Source: Deinandra increscens subsp. villosa
Lineage: Eukaryota > Streptophyta > Magnoliopsida > Asterales > Asteraceae
DNA: 64,000 nt
Direction: 5' to 3'
NCBI GenBank assembly: GCA_039602395.1
Contig: JBCNJP010000024.1
Coordinates: 398,295-462,294 of the forward strand
Position 1 is the first letter of the stretch, and the number at the start of each line of letters is the position of its first letter. Of this stretch, positions 36,101 through 47,137 are shown in pieces. The notes under the pieces were generated by a model, which saw only the letters and a list, made by a program, of their open reading frames with translations, was not told where the DNA came from and made no database searches. The position numbers and the translations under genes are program-made.

Positions 36101-36833
36101 CAAGGTTGCGGATAGGCTTGTTGGTACGTCAAAGATTTGGGATTGGAGAAGACAACTTCGAGGTGGGATCGAGGAATTACAATTTAATAACCTTGAAGTT
36201 TTTTTGGGTTCGGTCTTGATCAATAATGCTAGTGATGGTTGGACATGGAATCTAGACGGTAACAACTCTTTTGAAGTTAAACACGTTAGAAAAGTCATTG
36301 AAAAAAGTGTGTTACCCGGAAATATTATTAAGACTCGGTGGAATAAAAGTTTACCAAAAAAGATTAACGTTTTTATGTGGAAGCTTCGTCGTGATAGGCT
36401 CGCTACAAGATGTAATTTGTTGGAAAAGAACATTATTTTACCGGATTATGGCTGCACTCTTTGTGATGCTAGAATGGAAACTAAGGGTCACCTTTTCAAA
36501 GATTGTGACGTTATTAAAAAAACTTGGTCCAAAGTGTCCAATTGGTTACAGTTTGGTGGCGTGGTTTTGGATTCTCCAGAGGCGATGATCGAATTTATTG
36601 ATGGCTGTCCCCTTTCGAAGATTAAGAAGACTCTATTATATGGTATATTTGCTACTCTTTGGTGGTCGGTGTGGAAACTTCGCAACGAGGTTGTTCACAA
36701 TGGTAATGATCTAGGAAACTTTGATTTATTTGATTCGATTGTTAGGATATCTTATAATTGGTTATCCTCTAGGAACAAACGTTTTATTATGTCGTCGAGC
36801 AATTGGCTTGATAACCCTCTTTTGTATTTGTAA
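33189..36833 (+). CDS. LINE ORF2: endonuclease-reverse transcriptase
   Basis: A 1214-residue protein that nicks target DNA and copies the element RNA there. The N-terminal APE-type endonuclease (1-230) keeps QETH at 35-38, GDFN at 140-143 and SDH at 222-224. Reverse transcriptase occupies about 470-750: FKVDFAKAYDSLNW with the first catalytic Asp at 583, GLRQGDPLSPFLF, and FYADD with YADD at 688-691. A zf-RVT region lies near 1050-1110 (LPKKINVFMWKL, then CTLC and a late His/Cys). No RNase H domain follows. All catalytic residues I can check are present and there is no stop or frameshift. Confidence 0.95.
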   Translation: MNIMSINSCGVGMATKRKSIAELCGKYHINFLALQETHVNFVEAGLVRELWGNNNFNWVCASSNGRSGGIVGIWDPSSFVSFENLVFDNVLMIRGRWISFGLECYLVVIYAPQSSRAKRDLWKFLTIFVDTHPGDYMFFGDFNVSRVAAERMGVSFDAGEAKDFNDFILDCNLEDVKLGGFKFTRVSSDGSQHSKLDRFLVSSPICDRFHNLEGVVVGKRVSDHRPIILRLKEKDFGPIPFKFFNYWIGCSGYESVVKEAWEESGSRAHGNCFIRFKERLKVVKYELKKWNKDRLTVEKGTCDDLRAKIDGIETEMERGLNIRELNVEKAALVRDLHEIEKRKHMEVSQKIKVKWTMEGDENSKFFHAYLKKRRRLATIRGVKHNGMWVEDPCEIKNLFFEYHSRRFVSVPATRMLAVPDSSFRKIAADRVLFLCRRPSLGDIKQAVWECGSSKAPGPDSFSFGFIKHHWSLLLDGITEFVGYFFEKQAIPRGCNASFITLIPKNENPVLLQDFRPISLINTQYKILAKLLANRLALVVDELVNPVQSAFIGGRQILDGPLMLNEVVRWHKKRRKKMLMFKVDFAKAYDSLNWDFLFSVLRSMGFGEVWISMIRACLCSATSSILVNGSPSKEFPIERGLRQGDPLSPFLFILAMEGLHALIDKAIRVGSLKPALVGDSLVPLSHLFYADDVIFVGEWSLENARCIRGLLEFFEVSGLKVNVDKCNVFGVGVTAGEVDNMASSLGCASGSFPFKYLGVPVGERMDLIKSWDPIVEKLKMRLAMWKSNLISVGGRLTLISSVLGALPIYYLSIFRLPSTVKKVLESIRAKFFWGGEVGHRNMHWVNWDEILGSKEKGGLGIGSLDALNKALLLKWKWRFLNDKNNLWVRVIESIHGTHGGFGVHNVTGGGVWGGITKNAIGLHASGEISSDCFVRVIGNGESTRFWEDIWVGNECLAWKYPRLYALENNKRCKVADRLVGTSKIWDWRRQLRGGIEELQFNNLEVFLGSVLINNASDGWTWNLDGNNSFEVKHVRKVIEKSVLPGNIIKTRWNKSLPKKINVFMWKLRRDRLATRCNLLEKNIILPDYGCTLCDARMETKGHLFKDCDVIKKTWSKVSNWLQFGGVVLDSPEAMIEFIDGCPLSKIKKTLLYGIFATLWWSVWKLRNEVVHNGNDLGNFDLFDSIVRISYNWLSSRNKRFIMSSSNWLDNPLLYL

Positions 36834-36845
36834 TTGTTGCTTGTT

Positions 36846-36865
36846 CGGTTAGGTTTTTCTAACCG
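36846..36865 (+). other. LINE 3'-UTR hairpin
   Basis: CGGTTAG pairs with CTAACCG across a six-base GTTTTT loop, 13 bases after the ORF2 stop. A stem near the 3' end may be what the reverse transcriptase recognises. A comparable CCGCT...AGCGG stem is present near the end of the truncated LINE at 38820-39200. Confidence 0.55.
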
Positions 36866-38447
36866 GCTCGCTTAGTTTATAAAATTTCTTTGCTGTTCAA
36901 AAAAAAAAAGAGTCATAAATTTCGGATCTAGTGGTTTGTTCTTAAAACCAAGACACAATGTACACATACTAGCATTATAACACTTGTTTTTCTATAGATC
37001 TATATAATGTAGTATACGAGGGGTTCAAAATACATGAACTCACTAGCATAAACATAATATTTACTAGATTTAACAAGAGTATGAACAAACATGTAGGTTA
37101 TTATCATCATAGAAGAGAATATAAGTTTAAAGTCACCATTTTAACCAAGACTTGATAGGAGTTCTAGATGGAAAACGTAACTAGTTAACATGAACAACTA
37201 GTGAAAAATCAAGAGAATATCATCTACTAACTTGAGAAAAACGTGGAGATGGATGGAGGATAGTAGATCTTGCTTCTTTGTTGCTCCTTGTAGCTTTGAT
37301 CTTCAAGTAATCTTGTGTTTGGATGAAGAAAGCTAGAGAGAGAGTAGAGAGAGAAGAGGGCGACGGGTTTGAAGAGGGAGAGGGAAAGAGTGTGTGTTTT
37401 GGGTGGTGGGAGGTAATGAGAGTAACCTAGGGTTTCTACTTTAAGTTCTTTATATAGGATGGTCACAAAGGAGGGCAATGAACCAAGTAATCAAGGGTTT
37501 GGTTAACAAGAGGTGGTGGTGGCGGTTTTGTGGTCAAAACCGTGAGGGAGAGGGACAAGGGGAGGGGGGTCGGTTCTAGGTGCATGGAGAGGAGAAGAGG
37601 AGTCAACCAAGAATCTTATGGTACATGCTAGGTGGTGTAAGAGTACTAGGGTGGCTTTGTGTTGGTTTAAGGTAGTGTAGGTGATGATGATGAGGTACAT
37701 GAATAGTCTTTGCTTTATGGTTGGGATATTAGTGAAAGATTAAGCAAAGGTGGTGGATTACTACTAATGTTGGTTACTAATTATCGGGTGTCGGGTTTTG
37801 ATCACGAAAGACAATATGATCAAAGGTGACAATTGAATTTGATCATGCATGGAAATGAATATGCATGGAGGATAATAAATCATAGTTGGGAAAAAAATAA
37901 GGGATTCAAGTCTTGTTTAAATATAGTTGGTGTTAAATGGTGAAAAATGTTGAGGTTAAATGTTTATATAAAAACCTAATGGTTTTTCGTTGTAAAAATA
38001 CTAAACATTTTAAGAGTTTACTATTTGACGTAGTTGATAAATAAATAAATAAATTCAAGCGTTCATTGGATATTTTTACGTCGAAGTAACGTTACGAACT
38101 TTACATGTAATTTAAATACTACAAAAGTGACAAGGTAATATAAAAACTCCTTTTTATATTAAACCACATAGTTGTGGTGAGATTTCTTGTTATTGAAATT
38201 CCATCGGATATATATGTAACATCCTTGTTTTTAAGGTCGGTCGTCGAACTGTTAATTTAGGGTTACGCCAAGACTACGGATAGTTGCATGATACGTTATC
38301 TACGTTAACTAAAACACAGATTTATGCACATAGAAACAGGTAATTACGTGTATTATTATATGAGTTGACTTAGGAAACTTACGGGTTGTCACATTCATGA
38401 TACATACTTTGCAAAAAAATACTTTGTTGTTGTTTTCAACATCTAAC

Positions 38448-38815
38448 ACATCATTACCCAAACATGTCATCTTACATACACTTTATATAACACATTATGG
38501 TGTTATTCATCCTTACCCAAACGGGTCATATTACCTACTTTATATAACAAACTATGGTCTTATTCATCCTTACTCAAATAGGCCAAATTACACACTTTAT
38601 ATAAGACACTATGATATTATTCATCCTTACCCAAATGGTTCATATTACACACTTTATGGAACACGCTATGGTCTTATCCATCCTTATCCAAGCGGGTCAT
38701 ATTACACACTTATTATAACACACTATGGTGTTATCATCTTTACCCAAACGGTTCATATTACACACTTATTATAAAACACTATGGTGTTATTCATACTTAC
38801 CCAAACGAGCCATAT
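38448..38815 (+). repeat. 57-bp minisatellite (about 6 copies)
   Basis: The unit starting TATGGTGTTATTCATCCTTA repeats every 57 bp from about 38495, with a degenerate copy before it. Because 57 is a multiple of three it leaves a frame open (38397-38774) that encodes a 19-residue repeat (Ile-His-Pro-Tyr-Pro-Asn-Gly-Ser-Tyr-Tyr core). I read the frame as a by-product of the repeat. Confidence 0.85.
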
Positions 38816-38819
38816 TTTG

Positions 38820-39200
38820 TAATGATTCAGAGAGTCTGCTTTGCATTTGTTTATGGGATGTATGTTCGTTGTCATCGTGTGGAATTGGGTCTCTAATAGG
38901 GGCAAGCTCCCCCAGCCTTTTGCCTTCTCTCAGTTGGAGAATTGTTTTTTTAAGGGGACGGTACCCCAATAAACTTTAAGCTTCTCGCAGGTGGGTAATG
39001 TTGGCAATAAGAAGGTTGTTTTGGTGGATGTGGTCATTTGAACCACATGTTGGGTTTTATGGTGTGCTAGGAATGATATGATTTTTAATGTATTGGTGCA
39101 ATTTTAATATCTAATGTAAGTTGTATTTTTTCCTTCCGCTTAGCTTCTTGCTAGCGGCAAGGCTTTGTGTTTTTTAATGAAATCGCCGTTTAGAAAAAAT
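38820..39200 (+). pseudogene. 5'-truncated LINE 3' end
   Basis: Broken reading frames contain a Trp-Val-Leu-Trp-x-Ala-Arg-Asn-Asp-like stretch, typical of the C-terminus of plant LINE ORF2 after zf-RVT. A 3' UTR with a CCGCTTAGC...GCTAGCGG stem and a short A-run near 39195 follow. Several stops and frameshifts show it is dead. Confidence 0.6.
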
Positions 39201-39937
39201 CTATTTATTTTATTTTTCTTTTAAAATTATATGTTATTCAATCTAATCAGTGGTTCAACGGTGAGAAACCGTGTGGTGGACAAAAAATAGCCATTTAATA
39301 AAAAAATTAATGTAACCAATATAATTATTTCTGGATTTATATACTTCCATTGACATAACTAATTTATATATCAAATTCTAATGAATATGTTGTCTAAGTT
39401 CTATATAATACTTATATACAATTTTTTTAAAAGTAATTGTAACGTTATCAGGTTTTTAAATTATGTTCACCCGATCTAATGAGTGGACTAGTTTGAGTAA
39501 CACATTTCATCCCTGACTAAAAATCCTGGATTCATCACTACATCTAACCATATATTTGGTGAGTGTGAACAAATCAAAAATACTTAAAATATGAGTTTCG
39601 TGTAATTAGGGATTGATTGACCATCAATTATTTTCACAGTTGTTATTATAAATTTGACTTGACACCTACAATAATTCATTGTCCAAGAACATTGTGATAG
39701 GTTGGTGATTGTTGTTTCATGTAGGGTGATTTGGAGACTTCTGACGATAATGTTTTCTTAAAAGTCAATTATAGGAGTTTTTATATGATGATATTGTTCA
39801 TCATTCTTTTTATGGTACCCTAGCGGGCATCAGAAAGGTAAGCTTAATTGAAAGGAGCAAGGGTGTTCAACAAATCTAATTTCGAACACTCGGATTAACC
39901 GAATTGAGTTATTCGAATTTTAATTTTTAAAACCTTG
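39201..39937. other. No gene seen; AT-rich repeat relics
   Basis: No bounded element and no coding region is supported. Confidence 0.4.
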
Positions 39938-40860
39938 TGTCACACCCCACCGCTTGGGCACGTGGCATGTTGCATACCAAACACCACATAGGCAAATGTA
40001 CAGAACTTAAAGACCCAATCTTAACTTAAAATTTAAAACAATTAAACTTCATTACATTGAGCACAAAAGGTTCATACATATGGTCTCCATTCTTAACTTG
40101 CTACCTGCAAATTAGTTACATGCCACACGAACTAAATAATCAACAACAAACTTTGTTGATGAATCGTGACCATTAACACACAATCATAAGTTTTATGTGT
40201 GCGTGTTAGTATCTACAGTTCATACAAGTCAAATCTTGTCACTGATTGTAAACTCTTAAGAGGAGTCACCCTAAAAACTAAGCCAAAATACCTTTCTTAC
40301 GTCCTTAAGACTAATTAGGTTACACGGTGACCAAACGTGTCGAGATGGTAACTTAGCAAAACATCCATATATTGCCGAGTAGTCTAATGCGGACCGTTTG
40401 GGTCATTCCTAACCCAGACAGACAGTCCATTTGTGACAAAAGTCAAATCTGTTCAACTAGTATATGTGCTAACCATTTATTGTTCTTTAGTAAATCCGGA
40501 CGATCCGCTTGTTCTATCGGACAACAACGAAACAAAATGCTACATGCGGAAAATGTGGCTAATCTTAGGCATGCATGGGCGGTCCGCTTGTGACTAGTTT
40601 CACAAAGCGCCAAATTCAAACAATGTGGACCGTCCCTTCCAGGCTAACTACCCGGGCGGTCTACATGGCAGTTGCTCGTATGACTAATTATCAAAATAGT
40701 CTACATAACAGTTGGGTATTATTCTTACGATTTATAGGAAAAATGTTTGTACTGAAACCATCCCCATTTCATAATAATAAAGTGGTAAAAATACGTAAAA
40801 TTAGTATGCAACATATAATAACATATAATGTAAGGAAAAGTGCCTCCTGGAAGATCTACA
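39938..40860 (-). mobile_element. Decayed LTR fragment, minus strand
   Basis: It starts TGTCACACCCCACC and has the same order of motifs as the other minus-strand LTRs: a candidate acceptor at TACCTGCAAATTAG, then AACTTTGTTGATGAATCGTGA in place of the conserved GTTGGTGAGTTCACAGG. The right end is not resolved and no matching duplication was found. Confidence 0.4.
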
Positions 40861-41305
40861 TAAATGACTAAGTATAACTTGATCCGGAAGAGTTAACCCG
40901 GAAGCAACTTCCGGATGAAGTATTGATCCGAATGAAGTATAAAAACTGAAGTTGATCCGGATGACCAAGTTGTTCCGGAAGCTCAAGTTGATACGGAAGG
41001 CAAAGTTGTCCCGAACAAGTACTTGAACCAGATGAATCTCTAATTCATCTGGAAGGAGAGTTCATCCGAAGTTGACTATTCACTTGTACTTGGTCCAGAC
41101 ATTGACAAAGATACTTTTGTCAATCTGATCTCCAACAACATTGTCTCCGTCGCATCAGATTCGTTTAACTGTTCCCTTTGATACTTTTATCCAATGTAAA
41201 CGTTATTTGTGTCCGGTTATTTTGTTTTATTAGATAGATGGACAAGATCATCTTTAGACAAATCAAGCTAGGGCACTCTTTGATTTCCACTTAGCTATAT
41301 ATATA
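40861..41305. other. No gene seen; short imperfect repeats of a GATCCGGAAG motif
   Basis: GATCCGGAAG / GTTGATCCGGATGA-type motifs recur about eight times between 40880 and 41070. The frame is broken. The nature is unknown; it may be part of an old retrotransposon. Confidence 0.4.
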
Positions 41306-42018
41306 GGATCTTTTGAGAACCAATAAATTTTGTGAGAACCGCGAGAACAGATATGAGCCACACATCTTAAACACTTTTTAAAATGAATGGTTCAGATTAA
41401 TTTGAATTTATTTAAGTTAAAATAAAATTTAAAAATCTATTAAATATATAGAAAATGGCATTTAAGTAATTTTATATTTAAATTGAGATGAAGTGATAAG
41501 GTGATGTGACATAAATATCTACTTTCCCCTCTCCATTTTATATCGTTAATAACTTTTTATACGATAATAATTTTATTAAAAAAACCGCACCATTAAATAA
41601 GACGTGTTTTTATCTTTAATTTGGTTATAGTCTCGTTATTTTTTTATATAAGTTTGTTCCCGTAGTTTTTTTAATGTATTTTGTTTAATGTAGGTAACGA
41701 ACAATTACATATGTGTAGCCAACAAATACATATGTGTAACGAACAGTTACACGTATGTAAAATATAAAAAAATATAAATATTTAAATTTCTTTCTCATTG
41801 ATCAGTATATCATATTTTTCTTTCTCTCATTTTCCGTAAACACATTATCTATCAGGTAAATGCCCAAACACATTTTTCGCAAACACATTTTCTTGCTATA
41901 ACCACGTAACTGGTTCTTACGAACCTGAAGCATTGTGTAACAAAAATGTAAAAAAGTATTTACATGGTTGCATGCTCGTAGGCATCTGTTACATAGTTGT
42001 TGTTGTCTATATTGCATG

Positions 42019-44910
42019 TGTCACACCCCTAAAACATCCACGCGCGGAACACCACCGCAGGGAGCGTGACAAACCAGGATCGCTGTCCATTAGTTACACC
42101 AAACGACCAATAATTAATGAAGACGTTTTATATTTCATTAAATTATAATTTCATAGGTTTACAAATGCGGAAGCGTAAATACAATGAAAACATTAAAGTA
42201 AAAACAGTGTCACCCAAGGTGACGTAACTTGACCAAAGACACTAAAAGTGTTTCAAGACTCATGCATGCGTACTCATGATACTCGATCATCTGCAACCTG
42301 AGAATAACATGCTAAAAAGTGTCAACACAAAGGTTGGTGAGTTCACAGGTTTATCAGTTGAAAAACAGTTCAAGTTCAGTTTAAGATCGATTGTTCAACA
42401 ACAATCAAGTTGAGTTTATGATCGACTATTTAACAATAGTCAAGTTGAGTTTAAGATTGTCTGTTCAATAACAGTCAAGTTGTAAGAGCATAATCACTAA
42501 TATATATCAGATAGCTAGCTAGGCTATATACATGAAACTTCGCACATTGATGGTCACCGAAGCTAACAGTTGTTTACAGTTTGTGCAATTTGCCTTGTGT
42601 TTAGGATGAATATAACACCCGTTCGATATCCTATTGAGTCAGCGCGACTGACCCGGGTGGGGTTTGTCAGACCCAGTAGTACTACAATATATCTCCCGCT
42701 ATCGTCATTAATACTAACGGTACCATAAGAAGGACTTTGTTGTATCTGTGTGCTTCAAGTACTTCAAGTGATATATAAAAGTGTAATTATCTCAGTTGTA
42801 TCGTTCATGCATGTTAATCTCCCCCAACAGGATTTGAAACAGTAAAATGGGGCCGTGAAATTCACCTTAGGTTGCACAGCAAAAGTTTCCAGATAAACAG
42901 TTAATCACGTAGCAAGAACGGGTCTTGCGAAAGCAATCAATCACCTAACGAGCATACAAGTATAAGTGTATGTTCAAGCAAGACGACCAAGTCTGACGTA
43001 AATGATAAAAATGATTTATCATGGAATCCAAAACAAGTCGAGGATGGCACGTGTGCCAAATCCGAGCGATTATCGGAATAACGCGAAAAATACAATATAT
43101 ATCGATATTATAATTTTCTAAGTTCAAAATTTCAAAATATATGTATATAAAACATGTGCATATATATAAATGCAAAAAAAATATATATATATATAAAAAC
43201 CGTTTGAAAATGCTTAGTTGATACGAAACGACAATAACGAATTTTCAACGGGATATAAATATATTTATTTAATCCTTAAAACAATGTAACGAATCTAAAA
43301 TAGACTATATATATATATATATACACACATGTTAAATTACGATGATACGAATATTAATCTTGAATTGATATAGAAAACTACAATTTATAATAAATCATAA
43401 ATCGAAACCGAGTATTTTATGTTTCAATTCAAAACAACACTTTTCATATATTTTTTTAAACCATTTTATAGTTTACGGGGGTTTTTTTAAACATTCCAAG
43501 GAAATCATTTTAGATAAGCGAATAACAAAGTAAATAATAAAACAAAAAGAAAATAGATTGTATGGAGGTCTCCGGGGTCGAACCCGCGACCTCCTAAACA
43601 TCACACAACGTCCTGACCACTCGGCCAGGGGCTCTGTTTGTTCAGAAGTCGGAAAATAATTCTTTTGTTCATTATAGAGGGCCAGAACCGGAGCATAGGG
43701 AAGAAACAGAAAAAAAAGAAGGCAGAGGATGGGTCTTGAACCTGCGACCTAAGGAGTAACAGGCGCAGACCTTAGCTACTTGACCTAGCACCGCGTTTTG
43801 GTTTCAAGTCAGGAACATATGTCTTTATCTACTCTGGTCGCGATGCCCTTCCTCCTTCCTTAATATTCCGGTGATTGGAGTTTTATTCCGGTCATCGGAA
43901 AAACGCGAAAACTAAAGAGATGCACAGGAAAGGAACGAAAAACATGAACAAATGCTTACCTCATTTCGAAAATGGAATTCGTTACGTATTTTATGCCGAA
44001 TCGAAACCGGAACTTCAAATGCGAACTCCGAGCACGGTTAAGATTCGAACTTCCGTCAACTCCTTGTTGCTCGTCGGGGTTTCACGATCACAGTGGTGTG
44101 ATATCTGGTGGTCGAACAGTGGTGGGTGGCCGGATAAAATAGTCACCGATGATGTTTTTTTTAAAAAAAAAAGCCGACGAAGGAGGAACGAGAGAGAAGG
44201 GATAGTTGAGTATGGATCAAATGAGTTTCACAATCTCCTCATAATTGAAATTTGAGTGACCGATCGGCTGAACCAAGAATGTAACCGATTGAAATTGAAT
44301 TCGGGTTTTAAGGGAAGTCGGTTACCGAACTTTGAAGAGCAGCGAAAATTTACTTTGGAGCTTCAAATCGACTTTGCCCATGTGACAGGATTGGTCCTTC
44401 CTCATTATACAACAATGAAACACAAGTTTGGGTAATGACAAGTCCAGTCCCTCTAGGTTTAGGAAAGTTTAACGAACTCTAACGGGTTAACGGGACTAAC
44501 TTAGACGATGACAAAACGAGTATAAATCAACACATGATTAACGCGTGACGCTTATTAAACGTAAACCTTAGATAAAAAAAAATAATAACCCATAATTATT
44601 TATCTTAGGTTCACACGAAATCATAGATTTAATTCACATAAAATCACAAAACAATTCGTCTAATTTCATGACACGTTGTCACATAAAATCATAAGATAAA
44701 TCGTGTGAATATATATACACATATCACGGAATCATAGGTTAACTTGTCATATGAGATGAAGAAACATTCACATGAAATCACAACATACGATTTACATAAA
44801 ATCATAGAATATCAAACGTCTAGACTTTAAGTGCATGCCCGTATAGTGATGATAGTTACACAAACCCTAGATAATAAAGTCTACACAAGTCAGTCGCATA
44901 AATAGCCACA
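42019..44910 (-). mobile_element. Second solo LTR, minus strand
   Basis: It runs from TGTCACACCCC to GCCACA, with a perfect 5-bp target duplication GCATG (42014-42018 and 44911-44915). It is 2892 bp long. On the minus strand it carries a donor AAG|GTGAAT near 42865 and an acceptor CTCAG at 42298, matching the leader intron of the intact element. Two tRNA-like segments lie at about 43565-43640 and 43731-43800. Confidence 0.82.
43565..43800 (-). repeat. Two tRNA-like segments inside the solo LTR
   Basis: On the minus strand the segment at 43565-43640 has an A-box-like TGGCCGAGTGGTCAGG and a B box GGGTTCGACCCC. The one at 43731-43800 has TAGGTCAAGTAGCTAAGG and a B-box-like AGGTTCAAGACC. Neither closes an acceptor stem, so these are not functional tRNA genes. 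Confidence 0.55.
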
Positions 44911-47137
44911 GCATGATCGTAGGCATATGTTACATAGTTGCGCCTTCTTACATATACGTTACATTTCCGTAACAGATTCTTACAAACTAGTAGTAAAAGG
45001 TTACCACCCATCAAAAACTTAAACCATGATAATACTAGCACCAAAACAATACCAAGATCTTTTTTTTTTTGCAAGAACCTAAAACAACATCAAAAAGGAT
45101 ATCAAAATTATAAACAACAAGATCTCAAAATTATCAATTTTTTGAATGCATGTTGTTACATTTATGCAAAGAACAGTTACGTATGGGTAACAGACAGTTA
45201 CATATATGTTTTTACACTAATAAAATGGTGTATTAGGTTATTGCTACATAAATGCATATAATGTTACACACTTGTATCATGGTCTTGCTACATGAATGCA
45301 GTGAGTTCTTACATACTTGAAGCATGTGTAACATATTGTATACATGTTTTTACACTAATAAAATGGTGTAGGTTGTTATTAAACTGGTGCAAACGTTCTT
45401 GCACGTAAGAGTCAGTAAGAAAAAAATGAAAAAGGGATCGGTAATGAGGAAATCCAAGAATACCGAATTAAATGGTGTATAAAAGAAGTAAAAGAAATGT
45501 TCAATCTCACGAACAATCAGGTATAGTTAAAGTAGGATTGAATCTTGTTCCATATATGTTACATATCACTGCATGCTCGTAGGTGTATATTACATGATTG
45601 TTAATATATTCAATGCTCGTATATATTTGTTACATGGTTGCATCTTGTTACATATATTTACCTATTCATTATAGAAACTTACTAACAAGTCATAAAATAT
45701 TACTGTGTTGCATATGCAAATAATGTTACACACTTGTATCAGGTTCTTGTTACACCAATGCAGTGAGTTCTTACAAACGTGAAGCGTGGTGTAACAAACA
45801 TGTAAATAGGTTTTTACACTAATAAAAGGTCTATAGGTTGTAAATTGGTGCAAACGTACATACACATAGGAGTCAATAAGAATAATATGAAAAAGGGATT
45901 GGTAATGAGGAAATTCAAAAATATAAAATTAAATAGTGTATAAAATAAGCAAAATAAAAGTTCAATCTCATCGAACAATCATGTTTGGTTGAAACATAAA
46001 TGAATCTTGTTCCATAAATGTTACATATCGTTGCATCTTTGTAGGCATATGTTGCATGGTTGTTAGTGTCTATATTCCACTCACGTAGGCATTTATTATT
46101 TTTTTAAATAAACATTAAAAAAAATCTTACAGAAATAAAAAAAATAAAAAAAAAATATTTTTAAGAAGCATAAAAAGAAAATAAAAAAAATAATATAAAA
46201 TTTTTAAAAAAAATTAATTAGAATAGTAAAAAAAGTTTAAAAAAATGTTTAATAAAAGTAAAAAAATTATTCGAAAACATAAAAAATAAGTAAGGAAAAG
46301 TAACAAAAATATTATATTAAATAAATAAAAAGTAGATTAAAAAAAACTAGTAAAAAGGTTTTAAAAAGATAATTTAAGAAGTAAAAAAAATTTAATAAAA
46401 AAGTTTTAAAAAAGTAAAAAAAAGTTATATAAAACGTAGGAAATTAAAAGTTAATAAAAAGTTTTAAAAAACTATTAAAAAAATGAAAATGAAAACGTTT
46501 AAATAAAAAACATAAAAAGTAAATTAAAAAAACTAATAAAATGTTTTAAAAAAATAATTAATTAAACAATTTATAATAATGTTTAATAAAAGTAAAAAAA
46601 AGTTATTTAAAAAACATAAAAAATAAGTAAGGAAAAATAAAAAAATTATATTAAGACATAAAAAGGTAAATTAAAAAACAAGATAAAAGTTGTTTTGTAA
46701 AAATATTTTTAAAGTAAAAAAATAATTTATTTAAAAAGTAAAACAAGTTATTAAAACGTAAAAATGATAAGTTAATAAAAAGTTTTTAAAAATTGTTAAA
46801 AAAGTAAAAATGAAAACGTAAAAAGTTAAGAAAAATTAGAAAACAATAAAAATAAGTTATAAAAATATTAAAAAACGTAATAAAAACATAAAAGAAAGTA
46901 TTTAAAAAATATTTACAATAATTAATCTTTGCTAATATAGATATTAATAGTTAGAGTACTCTTATAGTTAATAATATTTTGAAGGGGTTTTGTCTTTTGG
47001 TTATATATGTTAAAGACTTTATTGCCCTTTTAAATTAAAATAAATAAAATAGGTTAGATTCCAAATATGTGGCTAGAAAGTGTTCTCACAATAATAAAAA
47101 GTTTTCAAATGATCCTAATCATATATATATATATATA

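Larger units (their letters stand above)
30998..36909 (+). mobile_element. Full-length L1-type LINE with both ORFs intact
   Basis: It is bounded by a perfect 17-bp target duplication AAGAGTCATAAATTTCG (30981-30997 and 36908-36924, overlapping the A tail by two bases). It has a 188-bp 5' UTR, ORF1, ORF2, a 65-bp 3' UTR and an 11-base A tail. Unbroken frames, a perfect duplication and an intact 5' end point to recent insertion and possible activity. It has landed inside the LTR-like unit 29197-38393. Confidence 0.95.
29197..38393 (-). mobile_element. LTR-like unit, minus strand, interrupted by a LINE
   Basis: It begins TGTCACACCCCGG and ends GGGTTGTCACA, so on the minus strand it runs TGTGACAACCCG ... 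GGGGTGTGACA, a common plant gypsy LTR form. Minus the LINE it is about 3.3 kb. Leader-intron signals are conserved: donor CAG|GTGAGT at 30062 and acceptor CTCAG at 29540. There is no primer-binding site next to it, which suggests a solo LTR, but the flanks CAGGT and TTCAT do not match, so the ends may be rearranged. Confidence 0.55.
41306..47115. mobile_element. TIR element in a (TA)n site, holding a solo LTR
   Basis: The left end is GGATCTTTTGAGAACC and the right end, on the opposite strand, GGATCATTTGAAAACT. Similarity extends through TTGTGAGAAC and AGCCACA over about 65 bp. Both ends abut TATATA runs. Without the solo LTR it is about 2.9 kb, with no transposase. The interior holds degenerate repeats of a GCATGCTCGTAGGCATATGTTAC-like module, a 463-bp spaced direct repeat (about 45260-45600 and 45723-46070) and a very A-rich block at 46090-46920. 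Confidence 0.6.

Noticed and set aside
33282..36685. Minus-strand and other-frame ORFs across the LINE
   Set aside because: They are shadows of ORF1 and ORF2, which have clear domains and catalytic motifs.
43565..43640. Possible tRNA gene on the minus strand
   Set aside because: A and B boxes are visible but the two ends do not form an acceptor stem. Kept only as a tRNA-like module.
28058..44388. A giant element from TGTAACGCCC (28058) to TGTGACA (44388) sharing a GGATT flank
   Set aside because: A seven-base match over 16 kb is expected by chance, and the span contains several independent complete elements.
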